64,000 nucleotides of DNA from Agroathelia rolfsii (Eukaryota; Basidiomycota; Agaricomycetes; Amylocorticiales; Amylocorticiaceae), in the NCBI GenBank assembly GCA_018343915.1, contig JABRWF010000002.1, forward strand, positions 3,224,001 through 3,288,000, read 5' to 3'. The notes below the pieces were generated by a model, which saw only the letters and a program-made list of their open reading frames with translations, had not been told where the DNA came from and searched no databases. The position numbers and the translations under genes were made by a program. Shown here in pieces: positions 34,455 through 44,614 of this stretch. Each line of letters opens with the position of its first letter. Position 1 is the stretch's first letter.

Positions 34455-36263
34455 ATGTGGTACGTTCTACTTTTATCGCCCTCTAGTGAATCTAGCACAT
34501 CGATCATGTGCATTTATCCAGGTGTGATAACTGCTTGCTTCTCCTTCCCCTGGTACGTGCGTTGACAATTTCTATCCGGGACAACTGAAGGATGGATTTT
34601 ACTACATTTGTCTGTAGCGTGCTGGTGCAATTGCCTGGGGGTCCGTGATAGTCGTAAGTTCTTGATCTCAGACGTTTCAATAGCCCAAGCCAACGATTCT
34701 ATTATTGTCTATTGATGCTTCACAATCACGAACAGCTCTACAGTGTCATTGGTGCCATCCTCCTCTTCCTCTACGGCGAATACTTTTTCTTTGTATTTCC
34801 TGAATGGTGCGAGTTTCATCTATCACTATCATTAACACTACCTAGCTGCGAGGCGCATAGTCTATCTGATGCGTCTTCATCCCGTTTCTCCCACCTACCC
34901 TCCGCTGATTCCATCTCTTATACTCTTGTCTCGTCAGGCAAATTTACGGAGGTATCTCGCTATTCATTGCCTTCTTGGCACTGATCAATATCATAGCGCT
35001 ATCAAACGTAAGTCCTTGTATTAGTGGTTTCAGTATGCATACATGCTACAATGCAATTTCTTCCTATTTCATTGCCTCATGATGTGGCGAGTAAACGTGT
35101 GGTGCTGACTCGAAGTTGTGATTACATGTGTGATCTGCGTTTTCGCTCATCATGATTTATCCGCCGCTCTCCGTCAACGCTACATGATTTCCCCGACCGA
35201 CCTCACGCGCGCCTCTCCTTCTCACGTCTCGCTAATAGCGATCGTACACTTGGACGAGAGTCGCAAAATCGGTATGGCCATTCGCGGTCATCATCTCAGC
35301 GGTGCGCTGCATCGCTATGATTGTGGAATTGACAAGAGGGTAAGCGGATATTGTCTCCACAACCATCATTATCATTATTCATTAAAGAACACGAGCGAGT
35401 TAATTAAACCTTACATATTCTAGACACGGCAAGATTGATTGGGAGTGCGACAACGGCGGGACAATCTGGTGGACAAATGAGAGCTATGCTACGCACGACC
35501 TCCCTAGCTCATTCTGCACCGTCGGCTACAGCAGCATCTTTTGGGGCATTGTGTTTTCGTTGCTCATTGATCTCGCTTTCCAAGTAAGTTAATCGCTACT
35601 GCGTTCATTATCTTATTTGCCATCGCCACCCTCGATTTCCTATTCTTTAATCAATGCTGCCATTCATACACAGCTAGTGCTGCCCCTGGCGCTAGTTCAC
35701 CTATATGAAGTTACTGAACTGGGCTATCAAGGCAGTGCCAATGTGCATCAGTGGCTTTATTGACGCTGTGTGTTCTTGACGCCTAAATGATTTGTTTGGC
35801 TATTGCATGGAGAAAACGACAAACTGACTGGTCTTGTTGCATATGTAATCGTCATCATTATATCACATCATCACGCGCACCTCCGCATGGACTATCCCGC
35901 GCTGCGCCATCTATCGGCTTGTTTTCTGATTTGACAGATGTACATGTTCTTCCTCAGTTGGAGATACGAGAAGCGATTGGAGCATTACAGAGGACTGCAA
36001 GGTCCCTTTGCCGGTGGTGAGTATTCGGATCCCATCCCCCTTCTACTTAGTTCAATTATCGTTGGCTCCCTTTTTCGCTTGCCCGGATCTTCTTCTTCCT
36101 TCTCCTTTTGCCGTCTTTGTCCCTTTCTTTTATTCCACTCTGGTTTGTCCCCACTCAGGGCATTCCCGTTATCACTCTTTGCTCCGAGCCCGCCGGTTGC
36201 AGTTGGAGAAACGAGCAAAATCACTCACAAGACATCAATTTGACAGGATACTACAAAGCTTAA
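34455..36263 (+). CDS. Four-helix fungal membrane protein of unknown function
   Basis: Eight or so short exons splice to about 220 residues. It starts MWCDNCLLLLPLRAGAIAWG (ATG 34455, with an intron after ATGTG at 34460-34521). Four hydrophobic spans follow: GSVIVLYSVIGAILLFLYGE, the span ISLFIAFLALINIIALSN, VWPFAVIISAVRCIAMIVEL and IFWGIVFSLLIDLAFQMYMF. Between spans 3 and 4 is a loop with Cys and Trp residues (HGKIDWECDNGGTIWWTNES, and later FCTVGYSSIF). The C-terminus is RYEKRLEHYRGLQGPFAGG then YYKA and TAA at 36261-36263. I recall similar four-helix proteins as widespread uncharacterised fungal proteins, but no function can be given. Exon joins at 35413-35420 and 35583-35937 fit the frame; the latter is a long intron. 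Confidence 0.7.
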
Positions 36264-36800
36264 AAAAAGAGTCGTTCTCTCTTTTTGGATCTCCGCGGCG
36301 GAGATGAATTGCGCTGTGTTCCCTACCAAGTCGTGCCGTGCTCCGCTGTTCTGTTCGTAAACAGAGCCTCTTTTTTTCCCCCTTTCTTGGTGTCCTTGGT
36401 CTTCTCTTTGTTTGTTTCCCTTCCTTTCCGCTTGCGATCGTTTCGCCTCTGGCTACTTTCCTCTACTACTTATTTGGCGATCCTCTCTCTTCCGTTCTCA
36501 GTACCCAGATCCTGCTTACGAAATACTCTTACGACACTCATGATGACGATGACGATAACGATCCCGTGATGATGACTATAATGACGACTGTGTATACCGA
36601 AGGCGTATCTACCTCTTCGTCTTCGTCCTTTTTTTGGCTTCTGACTTCTAACTTCCCTTTGTTTTGAAATTCCCTTTTCTTCCTTTCTTCCTTTTTGCGT
36701 TCCCTCCCCCCCCCCTCTCCCCGCCTTTTCTCTAATGTTGTTGACTTCAAATAATAAATAATGCCACTTAAAATATATCTGTGCTACTGACAGCATTGGC

Positions 36801-36820
36801 TTTTTTTTTTTTTTTTTTTT
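36801..36820. repeat. Poly(T) tract, 20 nt
   Basis: Uninterrupted run of 20 T in the spacer after the membrane protein gene. Confidence 0.95.
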
Positions 36821-37750
36821 ACATTGATCGTATGCGCTCGATTGCTCATCCATCATGTGCATGTATGCGCGTGTACGTGTATGTTGGTCGTGCGTGTGCA
36901 CGGGTATGAACTGCAACCTGCAATGCGTACGTCAGCTCCAATTCAATCTTTATTCTTGTGTGATGTATATTGTTATATGTTATAACGATATATGATATGC
37001 CGTAAACGACACATGTCGATGTACGCATGTGGATGTTTTTGAGTAAGTGATATGAAGAGTGAGCAGAAAAAAAAAAAAATAAGTGTGTGTGTGTAACGGC
37101 GCCGGTAGAATTAAAGCGAACAAGCGGAGCCGCTGTGGAAAGGGAGGTTGAGGGGGTTGATTGCAGCGTAATCGGAGGCCGCCGGGTGCATACACTCATC
37201 ATTATCAACGACGGGGACATGAACTACCGAGCGCACTAGTGCTATTATTGATCTATATTCTACACTCGACTCAGGCGAGTGATGTCAATCATAATAATAA
37301 TAATAGATGAATATACGTGTGGGTGCGGAGATCACTGGTATGAAAAATATGAGTAGAGGGAGCTTGGGAAGTGGGGACTTTATGCTCATAGCTGGTTGGG
37401 ATTCAATTCATTGATTATAGTAATTGCGGTGACCGGAAAATGGTGTTATGCAATGTTAGGCTTGGAATTCGAAGATGAATGAAAAATTGATAACAATGGA
37501 TAAAGAAAAGAAAGCCTGATCAGAACGTTGGTGCTAGGTACTACTCATATTAGTGCCGTTCGTATTTAGTGTGCATTTAGTTGTGTGATTGGCATAACAA
37601 CAGCAACAACGTAAACAATGAACAATACTACGCAAGGACAGGAACATTGTTGTTAGCTTGCAAAGTGTTGTTGTTGGTCATGGTTGCTTTTTTGTCGTTG
37701 TTTGCTTAGCGTCCTTGGATGTTATTGCTCTTTGTTCACGGAAAACAAAA

Positions 37751-37768
37751 TATATATATATATATATA
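37751..37768. repeat. (TA)9 microsatellite
   Basis: Nine TA units in the 36.3-40.2 kb spacer, close to a GT-rich run (37814-37833). Confidence 0.95.
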
Positions 37769-38041
37769 CATAGCATGTCTGCATGGACGCAAACTTTGTC
37801 TGGTTTGATTTTGATGTGTGTGTGCGTGTGTGTATGCGACCCTGCGTTCGATGCAATTTGATGCGCGGACATTGTCATGATCAGTCAGTCACGATCATGT
37901 ATAGTACGTCGTGCACATACTGATCCACACATTCACGCAGCTTTCAGGCAAGACAAACTGCCACCGATGATTGAGTCCTCCTTCTTAGATATCGATAGCC
38001 GTGTAGACGAATCAGGCAATAGACAGACAGACGGCAGGCGA

Positions 38042-38054
38042 GGGGGGGGGGGGG
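38042..38054. repeat. Poly(G) tract, 13 nt
   Basis: Thirteen consecutive G on the plus strand, preceded by A and followed by AGGG. Confidence 0.95.
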
Positions 38055-39713
38055 AGGGCCAAGCTCGTGCCAGTGTTTATCATACGCTTGTATTGATATG
38101 ATTACATGTAGGTATGTGTACACGTATGACATGGCCGATCAATTTTGACTATAGTGTATATAGAGTGCATAGCTATGCTATGTATGTGCACTGGAGATAT
38201 TCTAAGCGCTGTGGAATAAGCCGGACAGGACGGACAGGAAGAACGAAGTAGGGAGGAAGAGGGGTGGAGATTGGTGTAGAGAAATTCGAAAGAAGAGATA
38301 AAGCTCTTCGAGATTGTTAGAGAGGTCATATGGGCGCCATGTATCAACACGGGAGTGTTTAGTAGACTTGATCATCATCTTCATGGTCATCTACATAGAA
38401 AGAAAGAAAGAAAAAAATGAAGAGCAAGGAGGCGCCTAAAGAAACTGTAAAGAAGGACTCTCATCCGCGGGAGAAGAAGGAACGGCGCCGGGCCGAGCAG
38501 ATAGAGGAGTCGGACAAGGATAGAGAGCGTAAGGGAGATCTTTAACAGGCGATGATTGATTTTTGTAAAAACGGCGAGTAAAAAAAATATTGGAAAAGGT
38601 GAATACGTAAATGAGAAGAGAAGACGGAGAAGGCCAAGGGCGAAGGCGAAGGACGGGAAATGAATGAAAAATGAACTTAAATAGCGAATATGAAAAAAAA
38701 AAGGACGACGAGCAAATGAAGAGGATGGGGTAGGCCCGACCCGGCCTCTTGGACCGATATGAAAACAACGTTTTGACTAAGACCCCGGACACTAATTCCA
38801 TTTCTGGTCAAGAGCAGCCACGGACGGCCCAGGAGCCCGGTCGGGGTCATCGGCTTCGTTGGTCCTAGGCTATCTGGGGTCGCCATGGGTGGAATTTATT
38901 ATTATTATTGTAATGTTGTATTGCAGCGTAACGTCGGAGACAAGCCAGAGAGAAGTCCACCTTCTTGCTCCTGATTTCATTTGAGACGAAGAAAGAAAGA
39001 GTAAGAGTACAAGCGAGCCATGAAAGCTAGATCACGATGAAGGAAATCAACGTTGGAAGCTAGAACGGAAATGGGATTCCATTCCAGCCCAGTTTCTCCT
39101 TGGGACGAACTGCTGTCTCCCGCCGCGGGAGAGTACAGTGAACTAGTTGTGTTGTTGGGTAGTGGGTCATCGCTATGGGATAATATGCGAGAAAGAGAGG
39201 AGTCTGATGGGAAGACTGTTCAGTCACTGGCACGAGATGCAAGGGCAAATCACCCAGGCAATACACACAGGCCTGGGCATCCACCGGGGGGAACCAAAGA
39301 AGAGAGCGAGGGGGTAGCCACAAACGCTGTGCTGATGATGGACATGACGATGAGGGAAGAATCATCCGCCAGGGCAGCAGACACACACTCTCTTGGGCCG
39401 CGGTCTGCTTATCGGGAAACAGCAGACCAATTGCAGTCCTCTTTTCCAGCTCGATTCCTCTCCATTTCGGACTCGGAGGGTCGTGTCGTACACCGTACAC
39501 CACTGGCACCATTCCCCCTTGCTTAGCCCTTTCTCTTCTCTTCGATCTTGGCTCTCATTGGCAGTCTCTCCGTCTTCATATCCTGACATCCGACCTGGTT
39601 CTTTTGTTTCTAGCTCAACTACGTAGGCGGTTGTTGTTTTTATTGTAAAAAGAAAAACCATTGTTGCTCTTGCTATGGATTTGGACTGGCTACCTGCCTA
39701 ACCTGTCGTCATG

Positions 39714-39767
39714 ACCGATGTGAATAACAACAACAAGGCGAACCAGGCTCATCAACCAGCCTAACCA
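39714..39767 (+). other. Possible upstream ORF of the bHLH gene (17 codons)
   Basis: ATG at 39714 opens a short frame reading MTDVNNNNKANQAHQPA followed by TAA. It lies about 400 bp upstream of the bHLH start codon and would be an upstream ORF if transcription starts before it. Nothing shows that it is translated. Confidence 0.2.
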
Positions 39768-39904
39768 ACTCACCCTCCTCGTCCACAGGGGGAAATAACG
39801 GCCACGAGCAGAACCAGCACGAGGCATCAATCGAACGCCGGCTCGTGGCGATAGCCCGTTCTCGTCCATGGCCATAAAGAGCCCGGCTGCGATCCGCCAA
39901 TCGT

Positions 39905-40031
39905 TTCCTCATCCCCCTCCTCCTCCTCCTCCTCCTCTTCTTTCTTCTCCTCCTCCCCTACGGTCAGCCCTTTTGCGCAGGGTCCGTCTGCAATCACTCT
40001 TCTGCAGTCAGTTCTCTCTCTCTCTCTCTCC
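39905..40031 (+). promoter_or_regulatory. Pyrimidine-rich leader of the bHLH gene
   Basis: Dense (CCT)n and (CT)n tracts (39905-39959 and 40012-40031) lie 135-260 bp upstream of the bHLH ATG. Such CT tracts are common just before transcription starts in fungal genes. The precise start site is not visible. Confidence 0.4.
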
Positions 40032-40165
40032 AGCTCCAATTTCTTCCATCAACTAATCTCCAACATCGCATATAGTCTCCCTCTCAGATCTCCGTTCCGT
40101 GTACTCTCTTCTCCCCTCACGAGCAATTTCCGCTGGCGTCTACTTGCTTATTAGTACCAGTCACT

Positions 40166-41250
40166 ATGTCTATGGAATCATCCCTCCTTGAGCACCCATC
40201 CACCAAGAGCAACAACTTCCTGGACACTGCCAACTACCCCTACGATCCGATGACTTTCACCGAGTACATCCAGTACCCTCAGTCCCCATATAACAGTGGA
40301 TCGCTCAATCGTGAGTGATCTTCTTTCATTCCTCCTCCTCCTCCACCATAACCCATCAGCTATTCTCTGTCTAACTATCTCTTATAGTCCCAGCAACTAT
40401 GCCGTCGCCGTCCCTGCCCTTTGACGGTCTCAGCCTCTCCAACGGAATGGAGCCCTCTTACTACAGCTCCAGCTCATCCTACACCACTGCTTCGCCTGCT
40501 CGTCCCTTCACGCCTAATGAGGGTGTCTCCCCTCCTGCCCTCTACACCCTTAGCGGTGCTGAGCTCTCCTCTGAGGCCCTTCACTCCGACAAGAGCAGCA
40601 GGCGCAACAGCGGCTCCCACTCACCCGCCCACCTCGCCGGCGCCCTTCCCTTCCAGAACATCCCACGCTCGCACCGCTTCAATCCGCTTGGTACGGCCTC
40701 GTCTTCATCGACTGGTTCCGTGTCTCGTTCTAGCACCCGCGGCAGTGCAGCGCGCCGCCGCAGTTTGCGCAACGAAGACAGCGACGATGATGATGATGAT
40801 TTTGCGCCCTCCTCGCTCACAAACGACAATGCAAGCGTCGGTGGTGGCAACAGCGTCGATGGTAGACGCGAGACGATTCGCAAGCAGCGCATCGAGTCCG
40901 AGCAGCGTCGTCGTGACGAGCTGCGTGATGGTTATCGTCGCTTGAAGGAGGCCCTGCCCATTTCTAACCAGAAGTCGAGCAAGGTCTCTCTCCTCGAGCG
41001 TGCGACGACGTACATCCGCACCGTCGACACCACCCTCAAGAAGCTGCAGGAGGATCTCGAGGCACAGACCAAGGAGGTTGATCGTCTTCGCAGGTGAGCT
41101 TATGAGCTGAGATTGAAAATTTGCTTCCGGAACTGATCCATCAATCGTCATCATTGTTTGTGTAGGGTGAATGAGACTCTCATGCTCAGTGCTGCCCGTC
41201 ACGGTGTCGCCGTGGCTGCTCAGCAGCAACAGCAGCAAGCTGGCTTCTAG
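40166..41250 (+). CDS. bHLH transcription factor
   Basis: Exon 1 encodes MSMESSLLEHPSTKSNNFLD and TANYPYDPMTFTEYIQYP. Exon 2 carries a long Ser/Pro-rich region, an acidic stretch (NEDSDDDDDDFAP) and a C-terminal bHLH: basic region RRETIRKQRIESEQRRRDEL, helix 1 DGYRRLKEALP, loop ISNQKSSK, helix 2 VSLLERATTYIRTVDTTLKK, then a leucine-rich coiled extension (LQEDLEAQTKEVDRLRR). The basic region keeps the E-box Glu and the Arg pair, so E-box binding is expected. Exon 3 (41167-41250) ends with a short Gln tract and AGF. Length is about 300 residues. A second ATG 6 bp downstream is an alternative start. Target pathway unknown. Confidence 0.85.
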
Positions 41251-44200
41251 ATGGTTTCGCGCGCGAGTCGTCTTTCATGCCCTCCCCCCTTCAAAAAGTA
41301 CACATATACAGAATCTCCCTGCACGGGCTTGCAGATGAGCCATTTGCTTATGATCTTTCACGACGGACTTCATTGTTTTATTGCATGGCACATATTGTTT
41401 TATTACATTTACGCATCTCATGGATTGGCTATACTCATACATTCATCCGTATCATCATCATCATCATCATCTCCATCATCCTTTCCTCGTCGACATCCTC
41501 TTCCATCCCTCTTCACGACGTTCATGTCCTCCTTCACGTTTCACATGCCGGACTTCCATTCCTGGACACATACTCCTGTACCCTGATCTTGCGGCCGCGC
41601 CGCGCCACCCATGCATGCCTAGCGCGTACCTGGGTTGGGAGTCGCTGATTTTTCAAAGCAGGCTACACCACGACTCGTTCACATGGAACGATATTTCCGG
41701 ATCGGTTGCCCACCCCGCTACCCTTTGGATTTCTTTTTTTTTGACGACGACGACAACGATGACGACGCCACGCAGGTATCCCCATGATGACCCCACCACC
41801 ATCACTGTCTGCTGTTTGATGTGCGTGTGTGCGCAGGACTGGAGAATCTTGGGGAGTAGTACATGCTTGTAGGCGCCCATATGCGCGCCTCGTATTGTCT
41901 CTCTTCTTGTATTTTTTTCTTGTGCCCCCCGTCATGCACTGGCAACCCCTCCACCTCCCTGTACTTTCTTTTTTGAAAATCACTCCCTCATATCGACCTG
42001 TCATCATTTTCTCGTGGCGCCGGCTCTGTCCCCCGAGTCATCGAAGAGATATTCCAACGAAGGGATGCGTTTACGTTCCAACCATCCAGCACTTGTAGGC
42101 GAAAACGACCATCTTTTGGTTGTTGTCTCGTGCATGCCGATACACTGGCGGATTTTCCTCGTTTCCATCGTAGACGGTTTATCATCCTCACCATAGTCAG
42201 CGCTCAGATCGCTTTTTTGGGTTCTTGGCTAGATGCCTAGGTCCTTTCCCTATCCCCACCGTCCGCATTTGTGCTGTGTGTTTTCATCGCTCTCGTGATA
42301 CACTCCGATGTTCAAGCTGTTCCTCTCGACATCTTAACCCCTCATGGGATTTTTTTGGTCGTTCGACAAGCTCCCTTCCCCTTCCCCTCTATCCGCCCAC
42401 CCCCTCCACGCATATCTTCATTTGTTTATTCCCACTGATTTATTTCACGATATTGCAGCACCGCATCATGCTCCTACTGGTACACTATTTTACGACTGGC
42501 ATCATGTCCATTTTTCGAGTTAGGCTCCCCTTGGTGTTGTTTGGATTGATTTGCGCTTTTGCGCTGATCACCAATTAGTCCTTCCACCACCGCACCCCTG
42601 GCTCATTTTACGATACGATAGTCGCTATGTCGCTTCTTTCACCTTTCACACGAACTGTTGTTGTTGTTTTTACCCCCCTTACCACCTTCACCCTTCTTAC
42701 CTCGTACACGAGCTGTGACAGCCTTTGTGTATATGGTGTATGATACGCAGACGCGCATCTTTTTTTTTCAATGGCTATTTCTTCACTTCGGTAATCACTG
42801 GGTTTGTGACCTTCCCCTACCTACCTACATTGTTGTGTGTGTGTGTGTATGCTACATGTGACGCTCTGGTCTTCGTCCTTGTTCTATATACTCAATTGCA
42901 TTAGGAGTTGTTGTCATTCTTTACCTTGCATTTGGCCTTGCCAGTGTTGTGTGTTCGATTGTGAATGCGTGTCTTTTTTGTTGGTGTGTAGTAGTACTTG
43001 GTGAGTTTGTAATAAAAATCATTCTGCTTCTGGTTTTTTTTTTCGTTTCCTTTTCTTTGACCCTAGGTCAGTAGTCTTGTAGTATTCCCTCAAGCTGTCA
43101 TCTACCTTCCGTTCACTTGCCTTGCGCCACTTTGCCCCTTCTTTCATACACGTACGCACATTCACTTGCCAAATGCGGGCATTTTAGTACCTGCAGGGTC
43201 CGTACGAACAGGAACTCAATGCATCACGGTTCTGGAAAAAAAAAAATCGAAGACAAGATAGATATATTCAACGATCCGCTAGTGCTCAAGTGAATAGTCA
43301 GGGTAGGTGCTAACAAGTCAATCACAATGATTGTTCCAAACCGCAGAGGAGGGGGAGGAACGAGTCAAAGTCACATATGGACCTAGCTCTTCCGAAAAAA
43401 AAAAAATGGAGGTCTTGTTAATTTTCGATGGTACTATACCATACCCCAGTGTTACTAGTAAAAGGCCCGTGCTTCGTACGGTAAAAGCCAAAAATACTAT
43501 TGTAAGGGAGTAGGACTATAACTTGTTTTAATTCTCAGCTTGGCGAATGTGAAACCGAGCCCGTATCCTCAATCAAAAGTACTACATTTCCTCAGACGGC
43601 ATATGAAGGAGAGGGAAAAAAAAAGAGAGAACTACATTTACTTCTTGCTACTACGTCGTACATACACACATAAATGTATGCGGCGGAATTTATATATACA
43701 TAAATGAAGGAATGGAAAAATGAAATGCATCGTGATTGGCATCATATAATATTATTTGTATTGTAACAAACAACAAGAAGTTGCATCTTTAAGAAACAAA
43801 CATGACAGAAAGAAGAAAACAAAGATATAATGAAAACAAAACAAAGCATAGAAAGAAAAAATGGAACTTGGTTATTGATGGAAGAGCTGCATAATAAAAT
43901 ATTTTAGGTGAGATGATAGAAACGAGAACTTGAACCAGGGTCGTAAAAGGAGAAATATTGAGACATTTGATTTTTTTTTTTTTTTTGGAGTGTTCCTTGG
44001 GATTTTGTGAGATGCACTCTCTTGTGCTCGGTAGTGAATGAATGATGGTGATGATGATGATGACGATAAGCAGGTGAATTAACGCATGCCCAGTCACATG
44101 CCCATACCAATGAATAGTAAAACAAGAGAAGGCAGAGAGAGGAAAAAATCAGAAGGACACGAGTGTCCGTTTTTCGGGTTACATATTTGCAGGGAAAGGC

Positions 44201-44614
44201 AAGGTGAGAGAAGGGTAAAATGTCGCATGTGAGCGAAATGAAATCAATCGTTAGGCCAAAGAAAGACAAAATCAAACAAAAGCGAGGCATCATAGAAGAG
44301 TAGTTCAAAATAACGGATTGAGGGCTGTATCTTTCTTTTGATGTTTGCATACGAAAACGAACGAGTGAACACGTCAACGCCGGCCCGTATTGGTTCATCG
44401 GTCCGAATTCGAGATAAAGGGGGACGAGGAAGATTGAGAAGGATCAGTGTCCACGAGGCGTAATAACCCCCCACAAACGGTAAGCAACTGATAGGGGGCG
44501 GGATAATCAATGAAAGGGTCGTGAGCATGCGCACGGACGCATGTCCCGCGCACGAGGGGCATAAGAAGCCCCACCCGTCTCGAGACCACCCCACGCTGTC
44601 GAGATGGAACCCTC
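41251..44614. other. 3.4-kb spacer between two transcription factor genes
   Basis: This lies between the bHLH stop and the homeodomain gene stop (convergent). It contains (ATC)n at 41451-41471, a GT run near 42835-42849, T runs, A runs at 43237-43246 and 43395-43406, and an ATG/ATC-rich stretch near 44040-44070. No conserved open frame was recognised; it presumably holds two long 3' UTRs. Confidence 0.4.

Larger units (their letters stand above)
36264..40165. other. 3.9-kb spacer and upstream region of the bHLH gene
   Basis: Low-complexity DNA: T run at 36801-36820, A run near 37066-37079, GT run near 37083-37094, (TA)n at 37751-37768, G run at 38042-38054, GAAA repeats near 38398-38416. Overlapping open frames at 38436-38801 and 39053-39526 exist on both strands but show no conserved motif or clear splice structure. 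The right end is a pyrimidine-rich leader of the bHLH gene. No gene is called. Confidence 0.4.

Noticed and set aside
36285..37220. Several Phe/Leu/Ser-rich and Lys/Arg-rich frames.
   Set aside because: These are translations of T-rich or A/G-rich low-complexity DNA.
38436..39526. Open frames of 100-157 codons on both strands.
   Set aside because: They are mutually overlapping, low in complexity and without conserved motifs or splice structure.
41251..44098. His/Ser-rich and Phe-rich frames downstream of the bHLH gene.
   Set aside because: They come from CAT, CT and T repeats in the presumed 3' UTR and spacer.
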